Shown here: positions 8,179 through 15,973 of the stretch, in pieces
How positions within the stretch are numbered: the stretch's first letter is position 1
Layout of the letters: the number at the start of each line of letters is the position of its first letter
NCBI GenBank assembly: GCA_049514575.1
Contig: JBEKUX010000007.1
Location: forward strand, 1-64,000
Direction: 5' to 3'
DNA from: BOG-1184 sp049514575
Lineage (GTDB): Bacteria; Fibrobacterota; Chitinivibrionia; Chitinivibrionales; Chitinispirillaceae
DNA: 64,000 nt
The notes under the pieces: generated by a model
Told to the model about the DNA's origin: nothing
Database searches by the model: none
What the model saw: the letters and a program-made list of their open reading frames with translations, nothing else
Translations under genes and position numbers: made by a program

Positions 8179-9067
8179 GGGAACCGCTCTCTTTTAAAAA
8201 ACGTGCAACCTTTTGTAAATCATCCTCGGCCGGACCCCGGTATTCCGGGTTGCGCAGGATGGCGGCCGGATGGTACGTCACGACTGCCGGAACCCTGCCG
8301 TACTCGTGCGCCGTGCTCCGCAGTTTCGCTATGCTGTCTGCAGTGCCGAGGAGCGCGTGCGCCGCAATCCTTCCCAAAAGCAGAAGTATCCGCGGCGCAA
8401 TCACCTGAATCTGCTTCCGGAGCAGCGGCATGCAGGCGATGATCTCGGCGGCGTCCGGCGTCCGGTTGTCAGGCGGCCGGCATTTGAGAACGTTGGTAAT
8501 AAATACATCTTTTTTCCGGTCGAGAGCAATGGCTGTAATCAACTCGGTCAAAAGCTGGCCTGCGGCGCCGACAAACGGCAGGCCTTGCAAATCTTCTTCG
8601 GCGCCCGGCGCTTCGCCGATGATCATGAGCGGCGCGTCCACATTGCCTGAGCCGAACACAAATGTTTTTCGCGTTTTCGCAAGAACGCACTCTCTGCACC
8701 GGGCAGCATACAGCTCCTTCAAAACATTGCGTTTCTGTTCAAAGGTCAAAGTGCCTGTTTGAGCAGCCTCATAGGATGACCTGGGCTCCGCAACTATGGA
8801 AGCCGGAGGAAGCCTGGAAAGCCGGCTGTAAGGGTTTTTTAACTGCCCCTGTTTTTCCTGCGGGGTGCGAGTACTACTATCCTGCCGACTGCCTTGAAGG
8901 CCGACGTGAGCGTCGGCGTGGACGCCGGCTTGAGGGCCGGAATTCTGCCGGACTTTGGAAGGAGCAAAAAGTGACTTGATTTTTTCAGCATTGCCGAACA
9001 CTATATCGGGCATGCCCAGCTCTTTTTGCTGACGCAGGTATGCGGCAAGAATGGAGTTTCTGTTCAT
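8165..9067 (-). CDS. Family 4 uracil-DNA glycosylase (Fe-S type)
   Basis: This 300-residue protein has a catalytic domain from about residue 100. It shows CRECVLAKTR (Fe-S cysteines), the uracil-binding loop GEAPGAEEDLQGLPFVG, NVLKCRPPDNR and the HPAAILRNP motif. The enzyme removes uracil from DNA. The N-terminal 95 residues are low-complexity, and residues about 39-63 are encoded by a run of palindromes (8881-8951). Similar N-terminal linkers in this family are variable. The gene lies between coaBC and dnaB in a minus-strand block. Confidence 0.9.
   Translation of the reverse strand: MNRNSILAAYLRQQKELGMPDIVFGNAEKIKSLFAPSKVRQNSGPQAGVHADAHVGLQGSRQDSSTRTPQEKQGQLKNPYSRLSRLPPASIVAEPRSSYEAAQTGTLTFEQKRNVLKELYAARCRECVLAKTRKTFVFGSGNVDAPLMIIGEAPGAEEDLQGLPFVGAAGQLLTELITAIALDRKKDVFITNVLKCRPPDNRTPDAAEIIACMPLLRKQIQVIAPRILLLLGRIAAHALLGTADSIAKLRSTAHEYGRVPAVVTYHPAAILRNPEYRGPAEDDLQKVARFLKESGSHGIP
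8881..8951. repeat. Palindrome cluster inside the UDG coding sequence
   Basis: Consecutive short palindromes lie end to end: GCCTT/AAGGC (8891-8901), GCCGACG/CGTCGGC (8900-8917), GGCGT/ACGCC (8915-8926) and CCGG-bounded stems to 8951. They encode the unstructured residues of roughly 39-63 in frame. The arrangement is like that of palindromic elements that have invaded genes in other bacteria (for example Rickettsia RPEs). That analogy is an inference. Confidence 0.5.
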
Positions 9068-9085
9068 GCACCCTGCTCCGGCGTG

Positions 9086-10264
9086 CTAGAGGTGCGCTGC
9101 TATACGCTGTATGATAAGTTCGGCGGCCTGTGTTTTATCCATGGCCGGACACGGTTCGGCACTGTCTCCGGCATTTAATATGGTTATCCGCGTATCATCG
9201 CGGTCAAGCGATTCCCCGGCGCGGTTGACGATCATCATATCGCATTTTTTATCGATCATTTTCCGCTTTGCGGAAAGCACATCGTTTCCGGTTTCAAGGG
9301 CAAAGCCGACAAGGATTTTTTTCCCTTTCCGCCTGCCGAGTCCGGCCAGGATGTCCGGATTGGCCTCAAATTCAATGGCGATTTTTTTCCCTTCAACGCG
9401 CCGTATTTTTGATGGCCGGGTCAGGACAGGTTTGAAATCACTTACCGCAGCCGCCATGATGCAGATATCCGCCGCCGCGAACTCTTTCTGCATGGCATCG
9501 CGCATCTGTACCGCGGTCCTGACCTTGATGATGCGCGCACCCGGCGGCAGCGCAGCCCTGGCCGGACCGCTCACCACCGTGACCTTTGCCCCTTGCATGA
9601 GCGCGGCACAGGCAAGGGCGGCGCCCATTTTCCCCGAAGAACGGTTGGTGATCATTCTTACCGGATCGAGCGGCTCTTCGGTCGGGCCCGACGAAATCAG
9701 CACCCGTTTCCCTTTCAACGCGCCGGACGCCGGTATCTTTGACATTACGAAATCAGCGACCGCCTCGACCTCAAGCATCCTGCCCGGACCCGATGCGCCG
9801 CAGGCCAGTTCGCCCTCACCCACCGGCAGCACCGTAACGCCCCTTTTTTTAAGCGTAGCGATATTTTCACGCGTCGCGCGGTTCTCCCACATCACCGTAT
9901 TCATGGCCGGCGCAACGGCCGTTTTTTCCGAAGGGATCGAAAGCGCTATGGTGGTCAGAAGGTTGTCGGCAATGCCGTGGGCAATTTTCGCAATGGTGTT
10001 GGCGGTGGCCGGGCAGATGAGAAAATAATCGGCCCATTCCGAAAGCCGGATGTGCTCGAGGTCGTGGAATTCTGCGTTGTCGCTGTATACCGGATGTCCG
10101 CTTACGGTACGAAGCGCTTCGCCGCCAACGAACCGGAGTGCGCCGGGTGTGCATACAGCCTTGACATCAGCGCCGTTTTTTTTAAGCAGCCGGATAAGCT
10201 GCGGAACCTTATAGGCGGCGATGCCGCCCGTAATGCCGACAAGGATCCGCCTCGTTTCCCGCAT
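9086..10264 (-). CDS. coaBC: Bifunctional phosphopantothenoylcysteine decarboxylase/synthetase
   Basis: This 392-residue protein carries out two steps of coenzyme A synthesis. The N-terminal flavoprotein CoaC domain shows GITGGIAAYK, the catalytic-type PAMNTVMWENRATREN and GELACGASGPGRM. The C-terminal CoaB domain (from about 185) shows SSGPTEEPLDPVRMITNRSS and MMIVNRAG. The gene lies three bases after rpoZ, the usual arrangement for rpoZ-coaBC. Confidence 0.94.
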   Translation of the reverse strand: MRETRRILVGITGGIAAYKVPQLIRLLKKNGADVKAVCTPGALRFVGGEALRTVSGHPVYSDNAEFHDLEHIRLSEWADYFLICPATANTIAKIAHGIADNLLTTIALSIPSEKTAVAPAMNTVMWENRATRENIATLKKRGVTVLPVGEGELACGASGPGRMLEVEAVADFVMSKIPASGALKGKRVLISSGPTEEPLDPVRMITNRSSGKMGAALACAALMQGAKVTVVSGPARAALPPGARIIKVRTAVQMRDAMQKEFAAADICIMAAAVSDFKPVLTRPSKIRRVEGKKIAIEFEANPDILAGLGRRKGKKILVGFALETGNDVLSAKRKMIDKKCDMMIVNRAGESLDRDDTRITILNAGDSAEPCPAMDKTQAAELIIQRIAAHL

Positions 10265-10267
10265 GTA

Positions 10268-10483
10268 TCACTCAGCCTTGGGTTCTTCGTTCTCGACAAC
10301 GCGGCCCTCAAAGAGCCATTTCAGCGCAAGGGAGGCCGGTTTCTCTTTTGTCTCGATAATTTCCAGCTTTATCTGGTCATTGATGAAGCGGGCTTCCTGC
10401 GAGGCCATGAGCACCGCCTTATACCTGCTGATGCCGCGGTTCTCAAGTTTTTCCAGTTCAAGTTCAAGTATGTCCTGGGTCAT
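10268..10483 (-). CDS. rpoZ: RNA polymerase omega subunit (RpoZ/Rpb6-like)
   Basis: This 71-residue protein shows the omega-type segment RYKAVLMASQEARFIN followed by KPASLALKWLFEGRV. It helps assemble and stabilise RNA polymerase by binding the beta-prime subunit. The position between yicC and coaBC supports the assignment. An AAGGAGG-type ribosome site precedes the ATG. The gmk gene usually found upstream of rpoZ is missing here. Confidence 0.85.
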   Translation of the reverse strand: MTQDILELELEKLENRGISRYKAVLMASQEARFINDQIKLEIIETKEKPASLALKWLFEGRVVENEEPKAE

Positions 10484-10507
10484 GGTGCAAACCTCCTTCG
10501 TGTTCCT

Positions 10508-11383
10508 TTACTCAATGTTTTGTATCTGTTCCCGTATTTTTTCTATATCTTCTTTGAGCGATACCGACCAGTGCGCAATTTCCGTGTCATTCGCCTTTGA
10601 CCCGATGGTGTTCGCCTCGCGGTTCATCTCCTGCAAAAGAAACCCGAGCCGTTTGCCGGCCGGTTCATCGGCTTGCAGATCCTCATCGAACTTTGCGAGA
10701 TGAGCGCGCAGCCGCGTACACTCCTCGGAGATATCGAGCTTGTCCGCCAGGACAGCGACCTCCACCGCGATGCGCGCGGGATCGACTTCCACGGAACTCA
10801 GTTTCGCGATCCGTTCACGCAAAGTTTCGGCATACGCCTGCATCCGGACCGGCGCACGCTTTTCAATGAGCCGCAAATTCTTTTCAATTCCGGCCAGCGT
10901 CTGCTTCAAATCCTTCAGAATAAATGCGGCCTCTTTTTCCCGGGTCTTCTGGAACGCTCCAATGGCCTTAACCAGTACCGGCCTTATGTGCTTCCAGATC
11001 ACTTCGTCATCAAAGGCCATTGTGTCGGCCTTGATAATATCGCTGAATGCGGTGAGTTCCTGGAGTGAAACGTCTCCTTTTAAGGCATACTTTTTTTTGA
11101 TTTCCCGTAAAATTCTGATATACTGCTGTACCGCCTGTTTATCATAGGAAAGCTTGCGGCTTTCCTCTTCGCGGTCGCAGGTAATGATGGCGGTCAGGGA
11201 ACCCCGTGTTATGATCGACTGGATCTCTTTCCTGACCTGCTGTTCGAGATTATTGACAAACCGCGGCTGCCTGAGCTGCAGCTCGAAAAAACGGTTGTTG
11301 ACCCCCCGGATCTCAACGCGGTAGGTGCCTGAGGCGGTCGCGGCCTCTGCAAGTCCGAACCCTGTCATGCTGCGAAGAGGCAT
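10508..11383 (-). CDS. yicC: YicC family endoribonuclease
   Basis: This 291-residue protein begins MPLRSMTGFG, the typical YicC N terminus. The open frame extends 17 codons further upstream, but ATG 11383 matches the family start. Conserved segments include EIRGVNNRFFEL, the RGSLTAII stretch and the C-terminal QADEPAGKRLGFLLQEMNREANTIGSKA (given in parts: GKRLGFLLQEMNREANT). E. coli YicC is an RNase affecting small RNA turnover. The gene heads the yicC-rpoZ-coaBC block. Confidence 0.9.
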   Translation of the reverse strand: MPLRSMTGFGLAEAATASGTYRVEIRGVNNRFFELQLRQPRFVNNLEQQVRKEIQSIITRGSLTAIITCDREEESRKLSYDKQAVQQYIRILREIKKKYALKGDVSLQELTAFSDIIKADTMAFDDEVIWKHIRPVLVKAIGAFQKTREKEAAFILKDLKQTLAGIEKNLRLIEKRAPVRMQAYAETLRERIAKLSSVEVDPARIAVEVAVLADKLDISEECTRLRAHLAKFDEDLQADEPAGKRLGFLLQEMNREANTIGSKANDTEIAHWSVSLKEDIEKIREQIQNIE

Positions 11384-11590
11384 AAAACTCTTTATTCTAA
11401 GGGGATACGCTTGATGGCGGCCGCATTTCGGCAAAACCTATTAAATATACTATATGGCCTGCAGAAATGAAGTTAATCCTGCGGTAAAGCCTGCAATATC
11501 AACTTTCTGAATTTTATAGCCACGATTACGGCACTATTCGTGACAATGATTCCGGCAATGTTTCTATGAATAATCGAATTTTATCCATAG
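11384..11590. other. Intergenic region between yicC and hgcB
   Basis: No reading frame or RNA gene is seen in these 207 bases. A minus-strand AT-rich element (TATAGTATATTTAATAG, near 11440-11456) is a plausible -10 region for yicC. This is a weak promoter inference. Confidence 0.3.
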
Positions 11591-11890
11591 TCAGCAGCAG
11601 CCGGAAGTTTCGGATTTCCCCTTTTCGCAGTCGCAGACCGGCTCACCGCCCGTTATCATTGCATTGAACAGCGCCTGAGCGCAGCCCACGCCGGATGCGA
11701 CCGACAGCGCGCCAAATTCGCAATTGCGCTCGCATGCACCGCATTCAATACACAGATCGCGGCCAACGATTGTCGCTTTCCTTTCGCGTATTACCAATAC
11801 GCCTCTTGGACACACTTCGACGCAACGTTTGCAGCCGACACATTTATTTTTATCAAGTGCAATTGTCGCAACGTTTTTTAAATATTTCAT
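11591..11890 (-). CDS. hgcB: Mercury methylation ferredoxin HgcB
   Basis: This 99-residue ferredoxin has two [4Fe-4S] motifs: CVGCKRCVEVC (Cys17, 20, 23, 27) and CIECGACERNC (Cys47, 50, 53, 57). Further cysteines follow at 70, 86 and 88, and there is the hallmark vicinal pair Cys98-Cys99 at the C terminus. HgcB reduces the corrinoid of HgcA during methylation of Hg(II). The start at 11890 overlaps the hgcA stop by four bases (ATGA), which decides it over the longer frame to 11947. Pairing with HgcA makes the call strong. Confidence 0.93.
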   Translation of the reverse strand: MKYLKNVATIALDKNKCVGCKRCVEVCPRGVLVIRERKATIVGRDLCIECGACERNCEFGALSVASGVGCAQALFNAMITGGEPVCDCEKGKSETSGCC

Positions 11891-12978
11891 AAAACACCCC
11901 ACTCTTGCAATTTGAAAACAATCAACAAAACAGCCGTGATTCCGCACGCCGCAAGATAGGCCGGCACCGCGAAACGCATCTCTTTTTTAACGCCGGACAT
12001 GCTCGTAAACGGCGTGCAGCCGGTGAAATTCAATGCGAGGTATGAGGAAACTGCGGTAAAAAACAGGACCACTGCTGCTGCGAGCAAAGTACTGTCCAGG
12101 AAAAAATGATCGACTAAAAAAAATGAAGGTGAAAGCACTATGGCGCCGGCAAGAGCGCCCTTGGCGGCAAAGCTGCGGAAAGGAATTAATGGAAGCAGAA
12201 TCGGTGTTAAAATGCTTCCGGTGATCAACGCAAGAAGTCCGACAGCGATGATCGGCAATGAGTGCAGGAGAGAATCTCGATAAATAATGCCGTTCGACTG
12301 TATCCCCATGATCACCAGACAGACGAGAATTACCCATAGAAATTTCCGAAAAGCCGGAAAGAACTCCATGGGTGTAAGGATTGAGCGGTCCAGCAGCGGA
12401 AATGTCACGGTACGCATGGCTTGCGTGGCGTTGTTGCCGGCGGCCAGGTATGCCGGAATGTCCCTGCTGCGGACCGGCCCGTAAAGGACATTGAAACCGG
12501 TTCTCTTTTTGACCTCATGCGCCGCCACCCCCGGTGCGCCGAGCTGCGGCAGGATAAGTGCTCGGTGATTGACAACGCCCGCAAGGTTGGTGCTGTTTAT
12601 CCTTTTTATCAGTTCATCAGTCCCGAACGTGCCTTTACCTGCCGCACACCACACATTGATTCCTTTGGTGTCAAGGACGAGTATCCAACAGTTGCTATTT
12701 TTAAGCGAGCCGCGAAGGGCATTGAAACTCAACCGGTAATTTGCCGAAACAAAGACCGGGGCAGAACTGTCGGGATTTCCGAGCGAATAAAGGCCGGGAT
12801 CGACCCGGTAACTCATGCGAAAGCGGTTGCTGATACGGCACATGACTGCGCCGCGCCGGTCGGCAGAGGTCAAGTCAGCAGTTATGCGGGTCGGCCCGGA
12901 TGCGGACGTTGATCCGCAGCAGCATGACGGTTTGTCAGAAGCCGAACTACAACAGCTTTTTGAATCCGTCGTAATCAT
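11887..12978 (-). CDS. hgcA: Mercury methylation corrinoid protein HgcA
   Basis: This 363-residue protein has the diagnostic cap-helix motif NVWCAAGKGTFGT (residues 108-120), in which Cys111 corresponds to the corrinoid-coordinating Cys93 of ND132 HgcA. A membrane domain of about four to five helices follows (about 212-360). The corrinoid domain starts near RMSYRVDPGLYSLGNPD. HgcA transfers a methyl group to Hg(II), forming methylmercury. The N terminus carries extra cysteines (CC at 9-10, CCC at 19-21) outside the core. It overlaps arsR and hgcB by four bases each. Confidence 0.96.
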   Translation of the reverse strand: MITTDSKSCCSSASDKPSCCCGSTSASGPTRITADLTSADRRGAVMCRISNRFRMSYRVDPGLYSLGNPDSSAPVFVSANYRLSFNALRGSLKNSNCWILVLDTKGINVWCAAGKGTFGTDELIKRINSTNLAGVVNHRALILPQLGAPGVAAHEVKKRTGFNVLYGPVRSRDIPAYLAAGNNATQAMRTVTFPLLDRSILTPMEFFPAFRKFLWVILVCLVIMGIQSNGIIYRDSLLHSLPIIAVGLLALITGSILTPILLPLIPFRSFAAKGALAGAIVLSPSFFLVDHFFLDSTLLAAAVVLFFTAVSSYLALNFTGCTPFTSMSGVKKEMRFAVPAYLAACGITAVLLIVFKLQEWGVL

Positions 12979-13343
12979 TTTTTAATCCTTTTCCTGCAGA
13001 GTGTTTCCGGGCTCTGCCTTAGAATGCGAGCGAGATGCGCTGAGTCGTTTTTTATGCATTGGTCTTTGGTCAACGACCGGAACAACCAATCGAGCCCTTC
13101 CCGGATCATCGCAGTCCTGTCTTCTGCTGTCGGCAATCGGTAGTACATCCACCGTTCTTCTTTGCGGCATTGGACTAACCCGGCGTGCTTCAGTACCGAC
13201 ATGTGCTTTGATACGGTCGAAGGGGCAAGACCGAGCAGGGCGATGATCCGGCATACGCACAACTCGCCCCTGCGCAGTGCGATCAATGCCCGGATGCGGT
13301 TGCTGTCGGAAAGCGCCTTGGTGACGGCGACGAAGTCTTTCAT
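12975..13343 (-). CDS. ArsR/SmtB family metal-responsive repressor of hgcAB
   Basis: This 122-residue winged-helix protein carries the metalloid-sensing ELCVC motif (Cys29, Cys31) ahead of the recognition helix APSTVSKHMSVLKHAGLV. ArsR-type repressors leave DNA on binding As(III) or similar soft metals. It is the first gene of arsR-hgcA-hgcB and overlaps hgcA by four bases, so it probably controls the methylation genes. The inducer (arsenic, mercury or another metal) cannot be read from sequence. The C-terminal tail carries further cysteines and lysines. Confidence 0.9.
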   Translation of the reverse strand: MKDFVAVTKALSDSNRIRALIALRRGELCVCRIIALLGLAPSTVSKHMSVLKHAGLVQCRKEERWMYYRLPTAEDRTAMIREGLDWLFRSLTKDQCIKNDSAHLARILRQSPETLCRKRIKK

Positions 13344-13391
13344 CGAACGCTCCGTTTCGTTACCCGGAGTGTGAAAAGATCATTTCTATAA

Positions 13392-13407
13392 TTCGTCATA
13401 TAACGAA
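13392..13407. promoter_or_regulatory. Candidate ArsR operator
   Basis: TTCGT and ACGAA flank a CATATA core, making a near-perfect 16-bp dyad about 50 bases upstream of the arsR start. The size and AT-rich core fit ArsR/SmtB operators. A 12-base direct repeat CGCTCCGTTTCG occurs at 13348-13359 and 13474-13485 on either side. It may also influence the divergent TIGR02757 gene. Confidence 0.5.
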
Positions 13408-13513
13408 ATATATATGATGTCGGCAGGCGTTAATATTCCGCAGTGCGTTATCTCTTACGAAACCGAAAATGATCGCTCCGTTTCGATACAGTCGATTATT
13501 TTCAGTGTAGTGT

Positions 13514-14311
13514 ATGAACTCGCACAAACTTAAACTCTTTCTTGAAAATCAATATTCCCTTTATCACAGCCCGGAATATCTGCGGCTTGATCCGCTCATC
13601 TGCCTGAAAGGATTCGTTTCCGGGAATGATCTCGAGATCGCGGGCATCATGGCCTCAGTCCTTGCCTATGGAAGGGCCGAAATCATCATCAGAAACGTCT
13701 CTGAGATTTTTAAGCGTACCGGCCGCTGTATAGCACGATTTTCAATTGACACTTCGCTGGATCATAAATACCGGCTCTTCAAAGATTTCAGACACAGGTT
13801 CAATGACGGCCACGACGTTGCGCTGCTGCTGCAGAGTGTTGGAATACTGGCGAATGAGTACGGCTCCCTGGAATCGCTTTTTATTGAAGGCGGTCAGGGG
13901 CAAGGTGCCATAAAGAATGCGCTCGTTCATTTCACGGAAAAAATCAAACAACAAGCCGCACGGCTTGACCCTGCCCGGCGCAAAGGCATCGAATATCTTC
14001 TCCCTTCCCCGCGATCCGGAAGCGCATGCAAACGGCTCAATATGTATCTGCGATGGATGGTCCGGCCGGCCGACGGCATTGACCTCGGCGTGTGGAGAAA
14101 TATCTCACCATCAATGCTCGTTATACCTGTAGACACTCATGTGGCACGGATCGCACGCGGCATAGGGCTGACAAAACGGGCGACCGTGAACTGGCTTATG
14201 GCTGAGGAGATAACAGAAAAGTTGAAAACCTGTGATGCGGCAGACCCGGTGCGTTACGACTTTTCGCTGTGCAGGAGCGGCATGGTTGAATTCAGAAGGA
14301 AAGCGGCATGA
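13514..14311 (+). CDS. TIGR02757 (DUF2400) family protein
   Basis: This 265-residue protein matches the family at DPLICLKGFVSGNDLEIAG, VLAYGRAEIIIRNV, KRLNMYLRWMVRP, VDTHVARIARGIGLTKR and DPVRYDFSLCRSGM. The fold is related to helix-hairpin-helix DNA glycosylases, but its biochemical role is unknown. It overlaps ptsI by four bases (ATGA). It is divergent from arsR-hgcAB. Confidence 0.88.
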   Translation: MNSHKLKLFLENQYSLYHSPEYLRLDPLICLKGFVSGNDLEIAGIMASVLAYGRAEIIIRNVSEIFKRTGRCIARFSIDTSLDHKYRLFKDFRHRFNDGHDVALLLQSVGILANEYGSLESLFIEGGQGQGAIKNALVHFTEKIKQQAARLDPARRKGIEYLLPSPRSGSACKRLNMYLRWMVRPADGIDLGVWRNISPSMLVIPVDTHVARIARGIGLTKRATVNWLMAEEITEKLKTCDAADPVRYDFSLCRSGMVEFRRKAA

Positions 14312-15969
14312 ACAAACAGGAATCGAGAACGGATAAAAAACCCATGATTTTCAAAGGCAGCACCATTAACCCGGGCCGCGTGGTGGCTCAGGTATGCCTT
14401 TTTTCAGCCGGACGCCAGAAACTGATTCCCGAATACATGCTCGCTGACGACGAAATCACGAATGAACTCGAACGTTTTCATACGGCCATCGCACAGTGTT
14501 CGGAGGAACTCGTTCGGGTCGCCGCAGAAGTCGAAACGTCGATCGGCAAGGCCGAGGCCGAAATTTTCACCACCCAGAAGCACATCATGAACGACCCGAA
14601 GGTGATGGATGCGATCGCGCTGATCATCACCGCGGAGCGCAAGAACGCGGAGTGGGCCATTGCCCGGGTGCTGACCGAATTCGAAGAAAAAATGGCAACA
14701 CTTGACAACCAGTATCTGCGCGACCGTTCGAGCGACCTTGGCGAACTGCGGCAGCGGCTCCTGAACCTTTTGACCAATGACCGGGCCGGTTTTCTGTGCG
14801 AAGGGCAGACTCACTGCCGCCGGGGCGAACACCGCGTGATCGTGGCCGAAGAGCTCACCCCGAACATGATCGTGAACATGAAGATGAACAAGGTGATGGG
14901 TTTCGTGACCGAGCACGGCGGCATCACCTCGCACGCCGCCATCCTCGCGCGGTCTTTAGGCGTGCCGGCGGTCTCGGGAATCAGCGGTTTCATGCAGCAT
15001 GTCGCGTGCGGCGATACCGTGCTCATCAACGGCGACACGGGCGAAGTCCATGTCCATCCCGATGATGCGACGATAAGCGCGCTCATCCAGGTGATGCCGG
15101 AAGAAAAGGAACCGGCACTGATCGTCATGACACCGTCAGGCATGGAACTGGTCGCCAACGCCAGTTCGCTTGAGGACGTCAATCAGGCCAAAGCTTTTAA
15201 CGCCGACGGTATCGGCCTTTTCCGCACCGAGATACTCTTTGTCGGCGCTGAACGGCTGCTTTCCGAAGACGAACAGTTCGCCTATTATCACGACGTCGTT
15301 GAGACAATGGGCGAAAAACCAGTGACCATCAGGATGCTCGATATCGGCGGCGACAAACCCCTGCCGTTCCTGCGCCTTAAAAAAGAGGCCAACCCGTTCC
15401 TCGGATGGCGCGGCGCACGGTTTCTTTTAGGCAATGATGTCATTTTCAACGGCCAGATGCGGGCGCTCGGCAGACTCTCTAAAAAAAGCAAAATCCGCAT
15501 TCTCTTCCCCATGGTCATTGACGTAGGGCAGATGCAGGCCCTGCTCGACCGGGCGCGCGACACGCTTTCCGGCGTGGAACACGACAGCGCCAATATCATG
15601 TACGGCGCCATGTTCGAGGTGCCGAGCGCATTTCTGCAGGCCCGCGAAATCATGAAAAAGATCGACTTTTCGAGCATCGGCTCGAACGACCTTATCCAGT
15701 ATCTTTTCGCCATGGATCGGGACAACGAGATGGTGTCCCAGGAATACAACCCGGACCACCCGGCGCTGTGGATTTTTCTGCGGGAGCTGAGCGCTGTCGC
15801 GCGGGAACTCAAAAAACCGCTTTCCATCTGCGGCGAGATGGCAGGCAGGGAAGGAATGCCTGAAAAACTCCTCAATGCGAAGATTTCGTCCCTGTCCGTT
15901 GCACCGAGGCTCATTCCGCGGGTAAGGAGTGAAATGATACGGTATGCGAGGTCAAGAAAACATACATAA
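14308..15969 (+). CDS. ptsI: PTS enzyme I (phosphoenolpyruvate-protein phosphotransferase)
   Basis: This 553-residue protein transfers phosphate from PEP to HPr. The swivel domain has phospho-acceptor His209 in GGITSHAAILARSLGVPAV. The PEP-binding barrel shows GIGLFRTEILF, RMLDIGGDKPLPF, GWRGARFLL, MFEVPSAFL and SICGEMAG. The length is normal. No HPr or sugar-specific EII gene lies nearby, so its partner and role (sugar uptake or regulation) are open. Confidence 0.92.
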   Translation: MNKQESRTDKKPMIFKGSTINPGRVVAQVCLFSAGRQKLIPEYMLADDEITNELERFHTAIAQCSEELVRVAAEVETSIGKAEAEIFTTQKHIMNDPKVMDAIALIITAERKNAEWAIARVLTEFEEKMATLDNQYLRDRSSDLGELRQRLLNLLTNDRAGFLCEGQTHCRRGEHRVIVAEELTPNMIVNMKMNKVMGFVTEHGGITSHAAILARSLGVPAVSGISGFMQHVACGDTVLINGDTGEVHVHPDDATISALIQVMPEEKEPALIVMTPSGMELVANASSLEDVNQAKAFNADGIGLFRTEILFVGAERLLSEDEQFAYYHDVVETMGEKPVTIRMLDIGGDKPLPFLRLKKEANPFLGWRGARFLLGNDVIFNGQMRALGRLSKKSKIRILFPMVIDVGQMQALLDRARDTLSGVEHDSANIMYGAMFEVPSAFLQAREIMKKIDFSSIGSNDLIQYLFAMDRDNEMVSQEYNPDHPALWIFLRELSAVARELKKPLSICGEMAGREGMPEKLLNAKISSLSVAPRLIPRVRSEMIRYARSRKHT

Positions 15970-15973
15970 CTGT

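Noticed and set aside
9111..10028. 305-codon plus-strand open frame
   Set aside because: It is antisense to coaBC, Ser/Ala-rich with no family features, and coaBC is certain by motif and context.
11384..13513. Sigma-54 promoter for arsR-hgcAB
   Set aside because: No GG-N10-GC element in the right place; the ArsR dyad is the better regulatory candidate.
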